Below, piece after piece: positions 1 through 12,930 of a DNA stretch of 64,000 nucleotides. Each line of letters starts with the position of its first letter. The stretch's first letter is position 1. Source of the DNA: Polytrichum commune (taxonomy: Eukaryota > Streptophyta > Polytrichopsida > Polytrichales > Polytrichaceae); assembly GCA_950295325.1 (NCBI GenBank), contig OX485803.1:63007554-63071553 (forward strand). The letters run 5' to 3'. The position numbers were made by a program, and so were the translations under genes. A model generated the notes under the pieces. It was not told where the DNA came from, did no database searches, and worked only from the letters and a program-made list of their open reading frames with translations.

Positions 1-66
1 GGTCATTCAGGAAAAGAGTGTGTAGAACATTCATACTGATTGCTGTCCCCTTGATCGAACTGGTAG

Positions 67-2832
67 GTTGGCATTACCGGGCTCATGAAGGCAAGTCACC
101 CTGCCACACGGTCTCCTGATGGCCTCTATGAAAAGGTGAGCATCTTCTATTTAAATGTCTTGAAATAGCACATACTGGTCAGGGACCTAGTGATGTTAAA
201 TGTACTAGTTTGATACATCTGAACTATATGGTCCGTCTATAAGTAATCTCAGGCAATGTCTGATAGTAAGCAGCTTTGCTAATGCTAAGTAGGTCGTGAT
301 CAATGCTTACTTTAAATGTCATTTCCGGCCTTTGTGTCAAGGAGCAACAGTCCTTATCATCTAGTCTCTCTGAAAGCAAATTTTGTTTGGTCAAATATAA
401 GTGATGATGCCTCCATTCATGTGTGTACCAGTTTTTCCCTATCATGGAAGAGTTGGCAACAGCTGCAGAAAGGTCATACCGTGATCTGACAGACGAAACA
501 GAGGGGTTTTATGATTATTTCTACGAATCAACTGTAGTCAATGAGATAAGTCTCATCAACATTGGCAGTCGTCCTGCTCGCCGCAAGGCAACAGTGCGAG
601 ATAAATCCTCTTTACGTGCCATTCCTTGGGTGTTTGGCTGGGCCCAGGTATATCTTCCAACCAGTTACCCAATGTAGCTTGTAAAAATTGAAAAATAGTG
701 GATAACACCTATGTTTGCCAACACTAGCATGAATTATAGAGTCCGGTTGCCTGCATGCTACTGCCTCAACAAAGAGGTGGACTCTTTCTCACTGCTGTAA
801 CAGGTGCAAATCTTTCTAACAATCGCAAGTAGGGCAACTTGATTGCCCATTGTTCCTCCCTACTCATTGTGTTGTGTTGTTTGTGGGCAACAGTCAAGGC
901 ATACTCTTCCAGCATGGTATGGTGTGGGGAGTGGCATCACATCATATACACAGGATGACCCAAAAAGGATTCAGGAGGTCCAACGTATGTATAAAGAGTG
1001 GCCCTTCTTCCGGACATTTCTTTCAAATGTCCAGGTATCTAATATTTCTCACCTCAACTTCATAGCTGAAGTAGACAACTCTGCATTGAACGTCAACTGT
1101 GACATGGATAGCCATTCGGGTTCATGAAAGCTTAATAATTGATGGGCTTACAGAGGTTGACTGGTTTCCAACACACAGGCATTGGGCTAATTAGCTGATA
1201 CCTCTCGCAAGTATGTCACTTTGTGTCTTAAACTTCAAGATGGCGAACTGAATCTGTAAAAACTTTGGCTAGTTGGAAGAGGTAGGACAAACAAACTGTG
1301 TCTGGACATTCATGATTTAGAAACTTGGCATGCTTGTATGTGAAACAGATTGATAAAATGCTACTTCTACTTACCAGAGATACTTTCCCTAATCAACATT
1401 GGTTGTTGCTTGAACAGATGTCTTTGTTCAAAGCTTCAATGGAGATTGCTCAAGAATATGCACGCCTTTGTTTGTATGTGTCCCACAAAATTAACTTGTA
1501 TTTCCTGTAGTAATTACTTAGACTATATGGCGCTTTTGTGTACTGTTTCAACTTCACTGGGAAACTCAATTTTTGTTTTAGAAAATATTGTCTTCCATCC
1601 TGCAACATGACAAAGTGCAGGCAGTAATGTTAGTTTGTTTTCTAGTTTCCCTGTTGACAACGACTTAGAGGGACGTCCTTCTACCACTATACAAGTTTCC
1701 AGATGTCCTAGAATGAAGTCTCCAAGGTATAGCTGATAGATAAATTTTGAATTTTGTGAGTATGAAGTTTGCAAATTTTCTTACATTCGTTTTTTTATCT
1801 GGTGAATCATTGAATACAGAAATCGCATCACTCAGAAGTTGGTGTTTGATCTAGTGTCACAAGAATATTTCCTCACCAGGGATCAGGTTGGTGTTGGCCT
1901 TTTAACAGTCACTCACAGCAAACAGTTCCTCAAATGCTTGGCTTTTACCTGCATATTAAAAGAGCTGTTTGCTATCCGTTTATGTGCAAGGACCATGATA
2001 GTGTACTTGTCTGAAGTAATATTTGACACGTGGAAATTAGTCCTCCTGATAGTGTTTTCATGCTGATTTTGGTATGGTATCCTTCTGCAGTTCCTCATGG
2101 TTTCACAGCAGGATCGATTGCTCATGGACAATCCACCATTGGAAAGATCTTTTGATACTAGGCGGAAATATCTTGATCCTCTTAACCATCTTCAGGTCCG
2201 TTCCCTTGCTTGCAAGCAATAGTTTCATTTTGAAAATCGTCCTGTCTGTGACGGTTGTGTAAGCCTGAACAACCTGTATTGATTTTCATTACACTATATA
2301 TTTTATTTAGTTTCATTGGCATTCTATATCACTGCGGTCACTTTTTCAGTGACACTTTCTATGAATAAGTTTACAAATGCTGTCCCCCAACTTACTTTCA
2401 GTTCATCCCAATACCAATTATTGAAACAAAAGTTTGGAATGATTTGCATCTTAACAGATTTGTGATGAAATGTTTTCATGGATGGTTGAAATGTGGATGA
2501 AAATCCACTTATTAAGTGACAGCAACACACTGAATCTATAATCCCCCAAAAAATCTACAAGAAATGACAAATAATGTCAGGTTAACATTTAGTGTTGGTG
2601 ACCAGGGTTTACAATTAGTATTGAGCAAGACAATCAGAATCGGTGACACTAAATACAATATTTAGTGTAGTTCCCGAACTGTCTATTGATGGTCTTTGGG
2701 TTGATTTGGCAGGTGATTTTGCTTGGAAGACAACGAGACCCAACGGCATCTGAGGGGGAGAAACCTTTGTGGGAAAAACCTCTCTTGAGGACCATCAAGG
2801 CTATTGCCAGTAACATGCGTAATACTGGTTAG
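67..2832 (+). CDS. Phosphoenolpyruvate carboxylase, C-terminal exons (5' part outside window; probably bacterial-type PEPC)
   Basis: PEPC carboxylates phosphoenolpyruvate to oxaloacetate in the cytosol. Seen: exon 432-647 encodes [16 protein letters not shown] and [12 protein letters not shown]; exon 894-1034 continues in phase with [15 protein letters not shown] and [14 protein letters not shown]; an exon begins at 1418 ([16 protein letters not shown]); 1820-1886 ([16 protein letters not shown]); 2091-2195 ([15 protein letters not shown]); 2713-2832 ends [16 protein letters not shown] then TAG. All have AG/GT borders. A probable upstream exon is 67-135. These are the conserved C-terminal PEPC blocks. 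The family carries QNTG at the end in plant-type and R/KNTG in bacterial-type enzymes, so RNTG favours the bacterial type. The exon structure between about 1471 and 1820 is unresolved. The gene enters from the left edge and looks intact where readable. Confidence 0.88.
2290..2669. mobile_element. MITE, TACACTA-ended family, copy 1 (in last PEPC intron)
   Basis: About 380 bp bounded by TACACTA and TAGTGTA, with related sub-terminal inverted sequence (ACACTAAATATTGTATTT-like). A second copy in opposite orientation, also about 380 bp with the same ends and recognisable internal similarity, is at 10,741-11,122. A flanking TA could be the target duplication. No coding capacity. The insertion sits wholly inside the intron 2,196-2,712. 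Confidence 0.6.
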
Positions 2833-4508
2833 GAAAGAGGAGTTTTACTAATCGTAATCAAAGAGCCCCAGGAAGTGACAATAAAAACCGAAATACTAAT
2901 GCATAGGTTGACTTGGGTGGGTTTATGGTCATTGAACCCTTAGCAGACCTGGGTCAAAACTCAATATAGAGGCTTGGAAGGGAAGTGCATGTCATCAAGT
3001 AGGTAAATTCAGAGGCTTAGTGAAGTTAAACCACCTTGGTGTCTTGAGAAGTTTTTCTTGACTGGATTAATAGCTTCACTTTCCCTCCGTTTGTAGATTT
3101 AGAATAGAAAGCAATTCCATTTGTTGGTTTCTTGCAATAACTTATCAATAGACTCAAGTTTTTGTCAGCCTCTTGTGTGACTTGAAGTTACTGTGATGGG
3201 CTTGTGCTGCAAAGAGGCTGTGCATTCTTCCTATACGATATTCAAGTTCCTGTCTTCCTTCTCTTGGAAGTTTGGAGCATTTTATTTCCTATCTCACATA
3301 GATTGGTTCTCCAAGAGAATTTGTTGAGCTAGTGGGTACTTGAACAGTAAGGTAGGTCTCGGGAATGGCACAGTAACTGTGATGACTAGATTTGAGATTG
3401 CAATTATTGACTTTCGTGGTACATCCGACATCAACCTTCAAATTCAAGTCGCCCTTCCTCTGAAGTGCAGCCTGTGATGTAGCAACGGAGTTCATTCTAG
3501 ATTTCTGGTGGATATTTTGTAGTGATCCGGTGAGGCGATTTTGCAGATGTATCTATTCCTGATTTATATTCAAGAAGGCACAATATTAATCATAATTTGA
3601 CCATGTCATGCCATGACCACTACATCCCGCAATGGACATGTATCATCTTGCTATCAGTTGTAGTAGACTGCATCCAACACCTACTGCAGTTGATAGGTTG
3701 GATACTTACTACAACCTGAGGCAGGGCTTCTTGTTCATAGGTCTGTATGGAATAATATCCACCACCATTGACTACCTCTAATCCAAATTCTTAACATAAT
3801 GGATGGCATCTGAGATGACCTCTTCTATTAACCATCTCTACACCCCAAACCCTAAACCCTATGAATACTTAGTGTAGTAGCCTCTGTAAGAATACGATGG
3901 TAACTTTTCAGATGGTAACTTTTCAGATGACATTTCTTATTAATGAGTCCATCCATTGGCCACAATTATAATCTCACCTACCATGCAAGTCAATTGTCAT
4001 CATTGTTGATGTCGCGAATACATGATGTTGGATTTATTGACTGATAATATTGAAAATATGATAGCCTTTCATTGTGCACTCCCCATTTAGAAAAGGAGCG
4101 ACACAGAGAGGTTGATGCCCCAGTCACACCAAACTTTCCGTCCGGTTTTGGATGTGAAATTGTCAGGGATTATGTTCAAAAATAGATGTTGGCCCATCAC
4201 TTTTCATACGGTTACAGTTGGAGATCCTGACGGATGGTGCTAGAAGTGGTGGGTGTGATCAGCCCATAAGTAATATTATGAAAGGCCAATGCCATATGAA
4301 TTAGAAACCAAGCCCTAGAAACATAAAAACACTTGGAGGAGAGATACACTACTGTAAATAGCTACACAATCCAATGAGAACCAACACCCAAGGACAATTT
4401 CCAAATCATCGAAAGGGAGATTAAGTAAAAATATAACAAAGGGATGTGGGAGGAGGGAGAAAAGAGGGCCAAAGCCCAACACAACCAATCACTTACATAA
4501 TGTTCTAA
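2833..4508. other. Intergenic DNA downstream of PEPC; one foldback
   Basis: No convincing coding sequence. At 3,656-3,716 a ~60-base foldback pairs GTTGTAGTA with TACTACAAC and ATCCAA/CCTA with TAGGTTGGAT around a short loop. A short telomere-like CCCTAAACCCT stretch lies near 3,848. Nothing else recognised. Confidence 0.5.
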
Positions 4509-5915
4509 GGGCCAAGTTCCATGTGCTGGTCCCGGTCTGTTTTTTTTAAAATAAATGGGTGGGCCTGTGAAAAGAGGGTGGTGCCATGTGCCCATCCCTC
4601 TCACCCAAGGACCAGTACCCCCCATGGATGGGTGTCCCACATTTTGTGTTGTGCAAGAACGGGTGCCAAAGGACCGGCAGTCTTAACGGTCACAAGGACA
4701 TGTGCCGGTTAGAAAGCTCCGGTGACCGGGTCGGCCGGTCACCTAGGGTACACCCTTGGATACTAAAGGCCACTTTGTTCTTCAAGTCCTTTTTTTGAGG
4801 AGTACTCTTAGGGAACGTGTATTTTATGATTTTTTTAGAATCTAGATCTTAACTATATATATATATAAGGCAAACAAACCAAAGGAAACACTCATGAAAT
4901 ATTTAAAAGACTATTTTGGTATCATTTAGGTGTCACAGTTAAAATCACTTATAAACAATGTACAATGACAATTTCAACTAAAAAAATAATATATGTAAAT
5001 ATTTACATATTTCCATAGATGACAGTACGTAGTACCAACCTACGCATATCAACAACACATAATTTAGAATTCATTCAATAAATGTATGGAAATTGATGTG
5101 CAAATCAAATATGAAAACTTAAATGATAATGACCTTCATTGCCAATGACCTTCATAAAGTGTCATGTCTTATCACTCACCAAATTTAGTTAGAAAGTAGG
5201 AAATCAAAACAAGAAAACGGTAGAACCGTGAGGCTCTGTCCTTTACTATGAAAGACTACAATTATAGTTGTTCACTTTGCTCATGCCAATCCATGGCTAT
5301 TTACTATACCAAAATTTTCTTGGATTTTGTGCACCTTCTTCTCAAATGCAGGTCAAGAATTGAAGCTACCCATTTATTACCCGAAATTTTTAGAATACAT
5401 AATCAAGAACTGCCGAAATAACTATAGTTAACTAGATTTCTTTCAATGCATTTTAGGAAGCAATTATAGTGTTAACTATATATACACATATATATATAAT
5501 TTTAGTTAACATCCACATTAAATAAAGTGGACCAAAAATAACAAGAACAAGTAACGTCCAAGTGTGAACGCAAAGTGGTTAGGAAATTTGCTCTTGAAAC
5601 GAAAAAGTTGATGCATAATCTCTGTCCTACAAACAGTGCCAATAAACTATAGATAACATCCACATTACATAAAGTGGACCAACAATAGCAAGAACAAGTA
5701 ACGTCCAAGTGTGAACACAAAGTGGTTAGGAAATTTGCTCTTGAAACGAAGAAGTTGATGCATAGTCTCTGTCCTACAAACAGAGCCAATAAACCGGCGC
5801 CCCACATAGAAGTACCCCTCCATAAAATGGGTGACATCACCCATTTTTTGGATGATCTCACCCGTTTCTCACCCATTTAAAAAGCGGACTGGGACCAGCA
5901 CATGGAACTTGGCCC
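4509..5915. mobile_element. PIF/Harbinger-like nonautonomous element with TAA target duplication
   Basis: The ends are inverted repeats: the left starts GGGCCAAGTTCCATGTGCTG and the right ends with its complement, with weaker similarity continuing through GGTCCC and a T-run to AATGGGTG. TAA flanks both ends (4,506-4,508 and 5,916-5,918), giving 1,407 bp. A 3-bp TWA duplication and G-rich termini fit PIF/Harbinger or Tourist elements. There is no intact transposase, so it would depend on an element elsewhere. Confidence 0.65.
5502..5800. repeat. 147-bp tandem duplication inside the Harbinger-like element
   Basis: Two adjacent diverged copies start with AACATCCACATT near 5,508 and 5,655 and run through AAGTGGACC, ACGTCCAAGTGTGAAC and CTCTGTCCTACAAACAG. 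One unit of the same sequence is present in the dispersed copy at 12,790-12,930. Confidence 0.75.
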
Positions 5916-5918
5916 TAA

Positions 5919-6790
5919 GTCCACATACACGAACCCAACCTATTTCTACATTGACAAAGAACACCTTTGACACCCCATGATTGATCAAAGTGACAAAGGA
6001 GCCCTTCTTCTGTGACTAGGTAAGTCTTGAGAACAATAGGTTGAATATTAAGAAAAATCAATTATGGTGACTATTGTTCTTCTCATAGAGTCAAACCGTC
6101 TATTCCCGATCAGGACCTCATTACGAATCTATAGGGTATCAGAATTTTGATCGAGATGAGATTGACTTCAGTAAAAATAATTTGTGGATGGTTAGAATAA
6201 GGTTCCGTGCTTCATTGCTCGGGCTTTTGTGCATGGCAAGGCATGATTTCTAGCTGTCACGTTAATTAGAGCATGAGTTAGTGAGAACTAATTAGAAGCA
6301 AAAATTTTTGTAGGTCATAATCTAGACCCCAAGAAAGTATTTATTTTTACTTCTACAAAAGTGTTTAACATATGCTTACAATATGAAAGCGATTCTAAAA
6401 GTGCTTAAAATTCTCTTACATTTTAGTTCCAAATAGTTGCAAGGGCTATAGAGAGGAAGAAGGATTGCATGCAATTTCCAAGTTGAATCATATCATATAT
6501 CTTAAGAATATGTTACATTAGCGACCACGTACTGTGACTAGACTCAAGTATGTTATTGTGGTTGTGTTTGGGAAAGAAGACAAGCGTAAATTAATCAAAT
6601 TGTAATCAACTCTTTAAAGTGTTTGGAAATGAAATAAATTAGAAAGGCCGCCTCTTTAAGGAGTCTATTTAATCGGATTTCATGATTAGAATGTGGGATA
6701 ACTAGACCAACGGGGAGATAGTGTGTAACTACTTTCATGTATTCTTTAGTAGACTATAGTAATAATACTATTGCCAAACATCACCCAGCA
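5919..6790. other. Intergenic DNA, nothing recognised
   Basis: AT-rich, stop-dense in all frames; no repeats, RNA gene or protein similarity seen. Confidence 0.5.
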
Positions 6791-7410
6791 TAGACAAGGA
6801 GAACGACAAGCAACAATGCACATTTCCGATACTTGGATTTTGCTCGATGGTGATCACGAGTGTTGATCAAGATGCCAATGCATGTAACACAGTTGGGTGC
6901 ATAGTCACACATAATTCAAGGCTATTAGCATCAGAACTCCATGTTAACTGTTTAAACAACTATTCTTCCTAAGTAGAGACAACGCAAAAGATGTGAATGG
7001 ATTGACAACAAGAGAGCACCTTCCAATGGTGAGATTTGGTCCACGACCGTTGTGGTTTGTTGATCAAGATGTCGGTGCATATCAAAGTCTTGGGTGCATT
7101 GTCACACGCAATTCAAGGCTACTACTAGCTTTTATAGCATTTCGTCCATTATTCCGATAGAAAGAGAGAAAAGAATATGCATGGATCAAAAATGGAAGCC
7201 TAGTGGTGGGATTTGGTCCACCGTGTAGTGGTTTGTTGATCGGGATGTCGGTGCGTTACAAGGTTATGGTTGCATTGTCTAACAAAATTCATAATTACAT
7301 AAATAATCAACGTGAGGCAATCCGACGTGAATTTCAACCTATTTGCCCTACCTTGCTTAGGAATTCTCCTGGTGTAGGGTGGGGTTTGTTGCCTACCTTG
7401 CGGTAACAAA
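6790..7410. repeat. Degenerate tandem repeat, about 180-bp units
   Basis: Three related blocks (near 6,840-6,930, 7,030-7,130 and 7,200-7,300) share the order GATTTGGTCCAC, GTTGATCAAGATG, GGTGCAT and CACACGCAATTCAAGGCTA with many changes. The third continues into CCCTACCTTGCTTAGGAATTC (7,340-7,400), which recurs inverted at about 10,085-10,175. Confidence 0.55.
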
Positions 7411-7446
7411 ATTCAAGATTACTAAGTAGGCTTCTTGCCTATCAAG

Positions 7447-7481
7447 TTTTTTTTTTTTTTTTTTTTTTTCCCCCCCCCCCC
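7447..7481. repeat. Homopolymer tract T24 followed by C11
   Basis: A run of 24 T directly joined to 11 C. Polypyrimidine tract; its length is likely unstable and also prone to sequencing error. Confidence 0.9.
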
Positions 7482-7689
7482 ATCATTAGAGGCAAATTGT
7501 GGTTCCGGTTTTGGTCATATGCAATGGTGTTTACACTCAAGCCCAACCACAAGCATGTTTTCTTCTGATGATAGCATTAAGTAAATAGTTGTAGTCTTCT
7601 CTTACCTATTTGAACCATGCTATATTACAACCTTGTGACAATCACAAAATCCACTTACATTTAGTCTTATAGTTATAAGGTAGATGTGC

Positions 7690-8040
7690 CGAATTCTAAC
7701 ACAACAATCATGTGGACACCTATCTTTTAGTGGTATGTTTTAGGTGTGGATTTAAGAACCGACGACACCAAAAAGATGTGTGTTTCAAAGAGATTGAAGT
7801 ACGTGCTCAAAAAATCCTAATTGTTTTAGACTCTATGGTGAACATTATTAGGAGGATCTATGTGACCACTTAACGAGCAAGAGAATGTTCACTCTGATAA
7901 TGAATAAGATATTCACATGGGCTCCAAAGGTTACAAGGCAAATGACTACGGGCACAATTTGGATTTGCTAATCATCTTGCACTAAGTACATGTTTCATAT
8001 CCTACAAGAAGAGGGTTTAGGGTGAAAAGTATCCAATTGA
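7690..8040. repeat. Diverged repeat, copy 1 (second copy about 10,310-10,630)
   Basis: Shares scattered blocks in the same orientation with 10,310-10,630: GGATTTAAGAAC/CTAAGAACGGATT, AAAGAGATTGAAGTACGTGCTCAAA, AATGAATAAGATATT, GATTTGCTAA and TGTTTCATATCCTA. No open frame. Probably an old transposon relic. Confidence 0.5.
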
Positions 8041-10310
8041 CGCCCATCTACCTTAGGTGTAGACCAAATCCCACAACTCACTTGATCATAGTGCTTTCCC
8101 ATCCACACTTTTAAAATTGGTATGGTTTACATTAATTTGAACTCAATATCGATTTTGATGCTAATATAATTTGTATGCATGATATCCATTACATAACATT
8201 ATAAAGCAAAGTGTGTTCATTCATGTGGACCCCGAGAACAAACCATGGGATGCCAACAACTAATGCGCATTCAAATTGAAGTTGCACTAGCTGTGACATT
8301 CATGGTTATATTCTTAGACCCCACATGAACAAATGCACACTGCTTAATAGTACATTAATTTTATTATAACTAAAATTATGTGTAGGAATACTTTAAGACG
8401 TTGAGAAAACATTTGGTGCATTTCTTTCTCTCACAATGCAAAAGGTCAAGAATAAACACAAAGTGAATGGCTCTTAATTGGAAATAGTAACCTACTTGGT
8501 AGAAGGATGTTGATTTAGTATTGTTGACTTTTGAGTCACCACCTACTTGATGATCATATTTATATGCTCACGGGTAAGCCTTGGTGGCAAAAGGAGAATA
8601 TCAAGTCACTTGGGGTAGGTGAGGTGATGAAAGTAACCGTGTCTAATGACAAGTGTTTGGATCATTCGGTCCACCTCCACTCCAAGCACTCTCAAAGTGA
8701 TGTGGGCCCAAGGCTTATTTGGACCACACAAATTAGGGATCCACTCAAATTAAATAAGCGGTGTTGTTGTTGAATGCACACCCCTCTAATGTGATCAGTC
8801 GTTAATGGCCTAGACATCCCAAAACCACACTCCAACTTCAAAAGATCAATCCTTGTTCCAAAAAAGTAGTTTTTAGCAATCCTTTACCTACTATTGAGAA
8901 TCTCTATCACTTATTATAAGTTTGATCATAAAACAACACTATCAACTTCAAGAATGAACAAACCACAATAATATTATTCTAGGTTTAAGCCAATGTGGAC
9001 TGGGTATCATTCTTGTTTACAATACCATTTGAGCATTTATAATGAGGATTTCACATCTTTTTGATACTAGGTGTGGGTATTTGAAGATTTTTTAGTTTTA
9101 AACTACATTCAGGTTTGCATAGCATGCACAAACCTTCATACCTAGGTAGAATCACCCTAGTATCAATATGGTTCAAAATATTATTGACCCAATAAAAACT
9201 TGGATATACAAAGATTCTTTTGCCTTGTGATACCCGCCAAATATTGATATCTACCTATAATTAAAATTTCAATAACAATTGGGGTAGATTCTTTGATACC
9301 ATTATTTTATATTGATGCCATTGATGCATTCACTTATTACCGGTCCAACATTTGTTTACTCACTAACCTACATGGTAGCATCAACAACATGCAAATAGCA
9401 CACCAAAATGCTAGGAGACAATATTTGTGGGGTGTTATGTTCACTATGGGAATAGTAGTCCCGTACCATTGTTTCTCTTCCATTATGTAGGTTTGAAATC
9501 TATGAATATGAATTGAAAATCTACTATTGTAATAGATCATAAAACCATAAAGTGAAAGAAAACCAATGGTTAAGAACCACAATTCCCGTAGTGGCTAGGC
9601 GCAATTTTTTGTTGTTATGCCCCCCATACTAGTTACATGATTTGGAAACCACCGTTCCAATTGTCGACCATATGGGTCGCCGACTAAGCACCACGAAAGC
9701 AACAAATTGTTCATCTATTGGCCTCGTGCTTTGTCTCGTTTTTGTCCATCAATGTCACTCGAAAGAAGAGCTCGTGGCCATGAAAATTAGTGAACCCGGT
9801 TGTATGCGGTGTGGAAAACAAACAAACAAACAAAGTTTGTCAAGCCCAAACACAGTTGGACCCCAAAAAGAAGAAGAAGTTGGAAATACAATGTTGCAAC
9901 TAGTATATACCGTATATGTAGTGGGAGGCTTTGGTCCGAGATGACCCTAAACTACTGGGTGATAGTGGAGAGGTACCCGTTTCCGAATGAAGTGGTTGGC
10001 AATTTGATTCTCGCTGTGAAATCTTCTCTCAACTTGACAAAAAAAACTAGCTAAGTAAGTAGGAAGCCAAAAACCCACCCACCACAAGGTAGGCAGTAGA
10101 CCCCACCCTGCACCAAGAGGATTCTTGAGCAAGGTAGGGCCAACATGCTCAAATTCACGTCAGATTGCCCAACGTTCATTATTTGTTTATTTATTTAGTT
10201 GAGGCTCTTATGAGTTGGCAAGTGTCGGTATATTTGAAGAGCGATGTTTTTCTATGTAATATTACTAGGTATGTGCAAAGGTAGACTGCCTAATTTGGTT
10301 ACTTACCTTA
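8040..10310. other. Gene-poor intergenic DNA
   Basis: No coding sequence with family-like features. Short ORFs (for example 9,642-9,944 +) lack recognisable motifs and are judged chance frames. The only structure is the inverted partner (10,085-10,175) of the 7,340-7,400 sequence. Confidence 0.45.
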
Positions 10311-10630
10311 TTTGGACACCTATATTCGAGTAGTTATGTGGTTTGTTGTGGCTCTAAGAACGGATTCCAAATTGGCATGTGTTCAAAAGAGATTAGAGTA
10401 CATGCTCAAAGTATATGAGAAGCATTCTAGGTTCACTAGTCATAATTGGGCGAGGGGGGGGGGGGCATACATGAACATTTAATAAGCACGAGAATATGAA
10501 CTTTGATAATGAATAAGATATTTGCACGACTCCACAAATTATGAGGATAGTGGTTATGGCCTTGATTTAGATTTGCTAACCATCGCGTGTTTCATATCCT
10601 AGGAGAAATAGGCTAATGAAAAAAGTAACC
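10310..10630. repeat. Diverged repeat, copy 2
   Basis: Partner of 7,690-8,040. It contains a G12 homopolymer around 10,454-10,466 that is absent from the other copy. Confidence 0.5.
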
Positions 10631-10740
10631 ATTTAAGGGATGCCTTCCTTACTTAGATACATACTAGTAGGCCCAAACTCATTTTAATCCAATCAAAACA
10701 CATACACCAAGATATGAATTTCCTTCAACGCCCGGATAAA

Positions 10741-11122
10741 TACACTAATGTTTCATTTAGTGTCACAAATACATTGTGTCTTGCTCGGTGCTGATTGTAA
10801 ATCGCACATAGTAGTGTCACCAACACTAAATGTAACCCTAACATTATTTTTTCGTTCCTTGTAAACAAATTTACAATGTTGCATTTCATCATCACTTACC
10901 AAGTGAAATTCATCCAAATCTCAATCATCCGCGACAAGGTTTCATTACATAAATGTTAGGATAAAGGTTATGCCAAACATTGTTTCAACAGTTGGGCATT
11001 TAGATGAACTGAAAGTACTTTGAAATGATAACACTTGTAAACTTGTTCATAAGAAGTGTCATTAGAAAAGCTACCATGGTGATATAAAATACCATATGGC
11101 ACTAAGTACAAAATATAGTGTA
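10741..11122. mobile_element. MITE, TACACTA-ended family, copy 2
   Basis: 382 bp starting TACACTA and ending TAGTGTA, in opposite orientation to the copy in the PEPC intron. Shared internal sequence includes a CATTTAGTGTTGGTGAC block and an AGTGTCATT/TTCTTATGAACAAG block, read on the complementary strand. No coding capacity. Confidence 0.6.
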
Positions 11123-12519
11123 GTATCAATTCATATGGGACGCCACCTAATATTCAACGAGGAATCCCGCCATGTTTGTGGGCTTTATCAAAGGTAAGTG
11201 GCAGCTAGACTACTAGTGGATATGTTTGTGCAAAGCATGAAAAGTACAATTATTTGCAGTGATGCATCTGACTTGGCACATGCTGACAACATGCACGATG
11301 CATTTCACAATAGAATTCAAAGAGGGACAAACTACACGATTATTCCCGTTAGCTAGCGCGTGCTCTGATTTGGAGTTACGCGGTGCTACCACTATTTCAC
11401 GAGAATGCAATATTTTAGCAAGCAAGAGTCATGTATGTTCTATAATGTCCGATTGAACGATCTATTGAGTTTCCGTTAGTAAAACTTGAACTCATAAGCA
11501 AGGCGTTATTGTATTGCGTAGTTTCGAATAGTAACATGCACTAATTGGGATAATTAGTGTAGTAGAATCTCATGAGATCCACCGTTCGAATTTCCTTGGT
11601 CCCTAATGCCCTCGAGGTTTAGTGGAAAGCGGATTGGGACGAATTCCACCTTTTCAATCAATAAAAAGCTGTGTGTATCAATGGTTGCGGGCCCTCATGC
11701 TCTAGTGCAAAGTGTCCTTGACACTTTGCTCTTGACTCCACGTGTGAAAGCTGACGCATACGTTTTTGTTCAAGCAGTCATCGTTGCCCAACAATTCTAG
11801 CGTACAAATTTTGTATTATTAACTTTTATTAATTGTTGATGATGAAATTTCGAGAGAACAGTCCTCACTCTAGACAACTTCCATCTATACATCCGTACGT
11901 AGCTAAGATAAGAGGTGTTGATTATCTTTCATAAGCTTCTAAATCGGATTGCATTGTTTTAGGCGATTTAGGGAAGATTTAACTTTGGTCTTGAAGGATC
12001 AAAGTGAATTGTTTTTCGCACAACTAGTTAATCCTTAAAGGACGTGGGGTCTCAACTTATGGTCATATTCACAATTTATAGGGGCTTCACGAAGTTCAAG
12101 AATCATAGTTCATATATTTATGTGCTTGAGACCTTATCATACACATTGTCATATGCCATGACTAAAAAATATACCGATACTAGACATTGACAGTCAAGAT
12201 ACAACATATGTATTTGCCTCGAAGGACACCCATGCTGCATATTTGAACTTAAATCTTCAATAACATCAATGTGTCTAACTTATTCAAACAATGCACTTGA
12301 AGAATAAGTTGATTTCAAGTAGGGTCACTTTGACATGATTAATTAAAAATGAAATTATGTAGCTCAAATACATTATTTTTTTTGCTTGAAAAGGCTCAGT
12401 CTGGACCCTTGGACGCTTAGGGGTAAACCATCTTGCTTCTTCAAGGTCGTGGATGATTCATCACACTTTGTATCTCATGGTTAACTTCCCCTCCCCCCCC
12501 AAAAAAAACACAAAACAAA
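11123..12519. other. Intergenic DNA, nothing recognised
   Basis: No gene, RNA or repeat could be supported. Short ORFs near 11,213-11,456 overlap each other on opposite strands without motifs. Confidence 0.45.
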
Positions 12520-12930
12520 CAAGAAAACGGTAGAACCGTGAGGCTTTGTTCTTTATTATGAAAGACTACAATTGTAGTTGTCCACTTTGCTCATGCCAAT
12601 TCATGGCTATTCACTATACCAAACCTTTCTTGGATTTTGTGCACCTTCTTCTCAAATACGGGTCAAGGATTGAAGCTACTCATTTATCACCCGAAGTTTT
12701 AAAAATAAATAATCAAGAACTACCGAAATAACTATAGTTAACTTGGTTTCTTTCAATGCATTTTAGGGAGCGCTTATATATGAACTATAGTTAACATCCA
12801 CATTAAATAAAGTGGACCAAAAATAACAAGAACAAGTAACGTCCAAGTGTGAACACAAAGTGGTTAGGAAATTTGCTCTTGAAACGAAGAAGTTGATGCA
12901 TAGTCTCTGTCCTACATACAGAGCCAACAA
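12520..12930. repeat. Dispersed repeat homologous to 5,209-5,790
   Basis: About 410 bp, same orientation and highly similar to the interior of the Harbinger-like element (AACAAGAAAACGGTAGAACC onward), but with only one of the two 147-bp units and without the element's ends. It is an internal fragment or a separate family sharing that interior. Confidence 0.75.
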
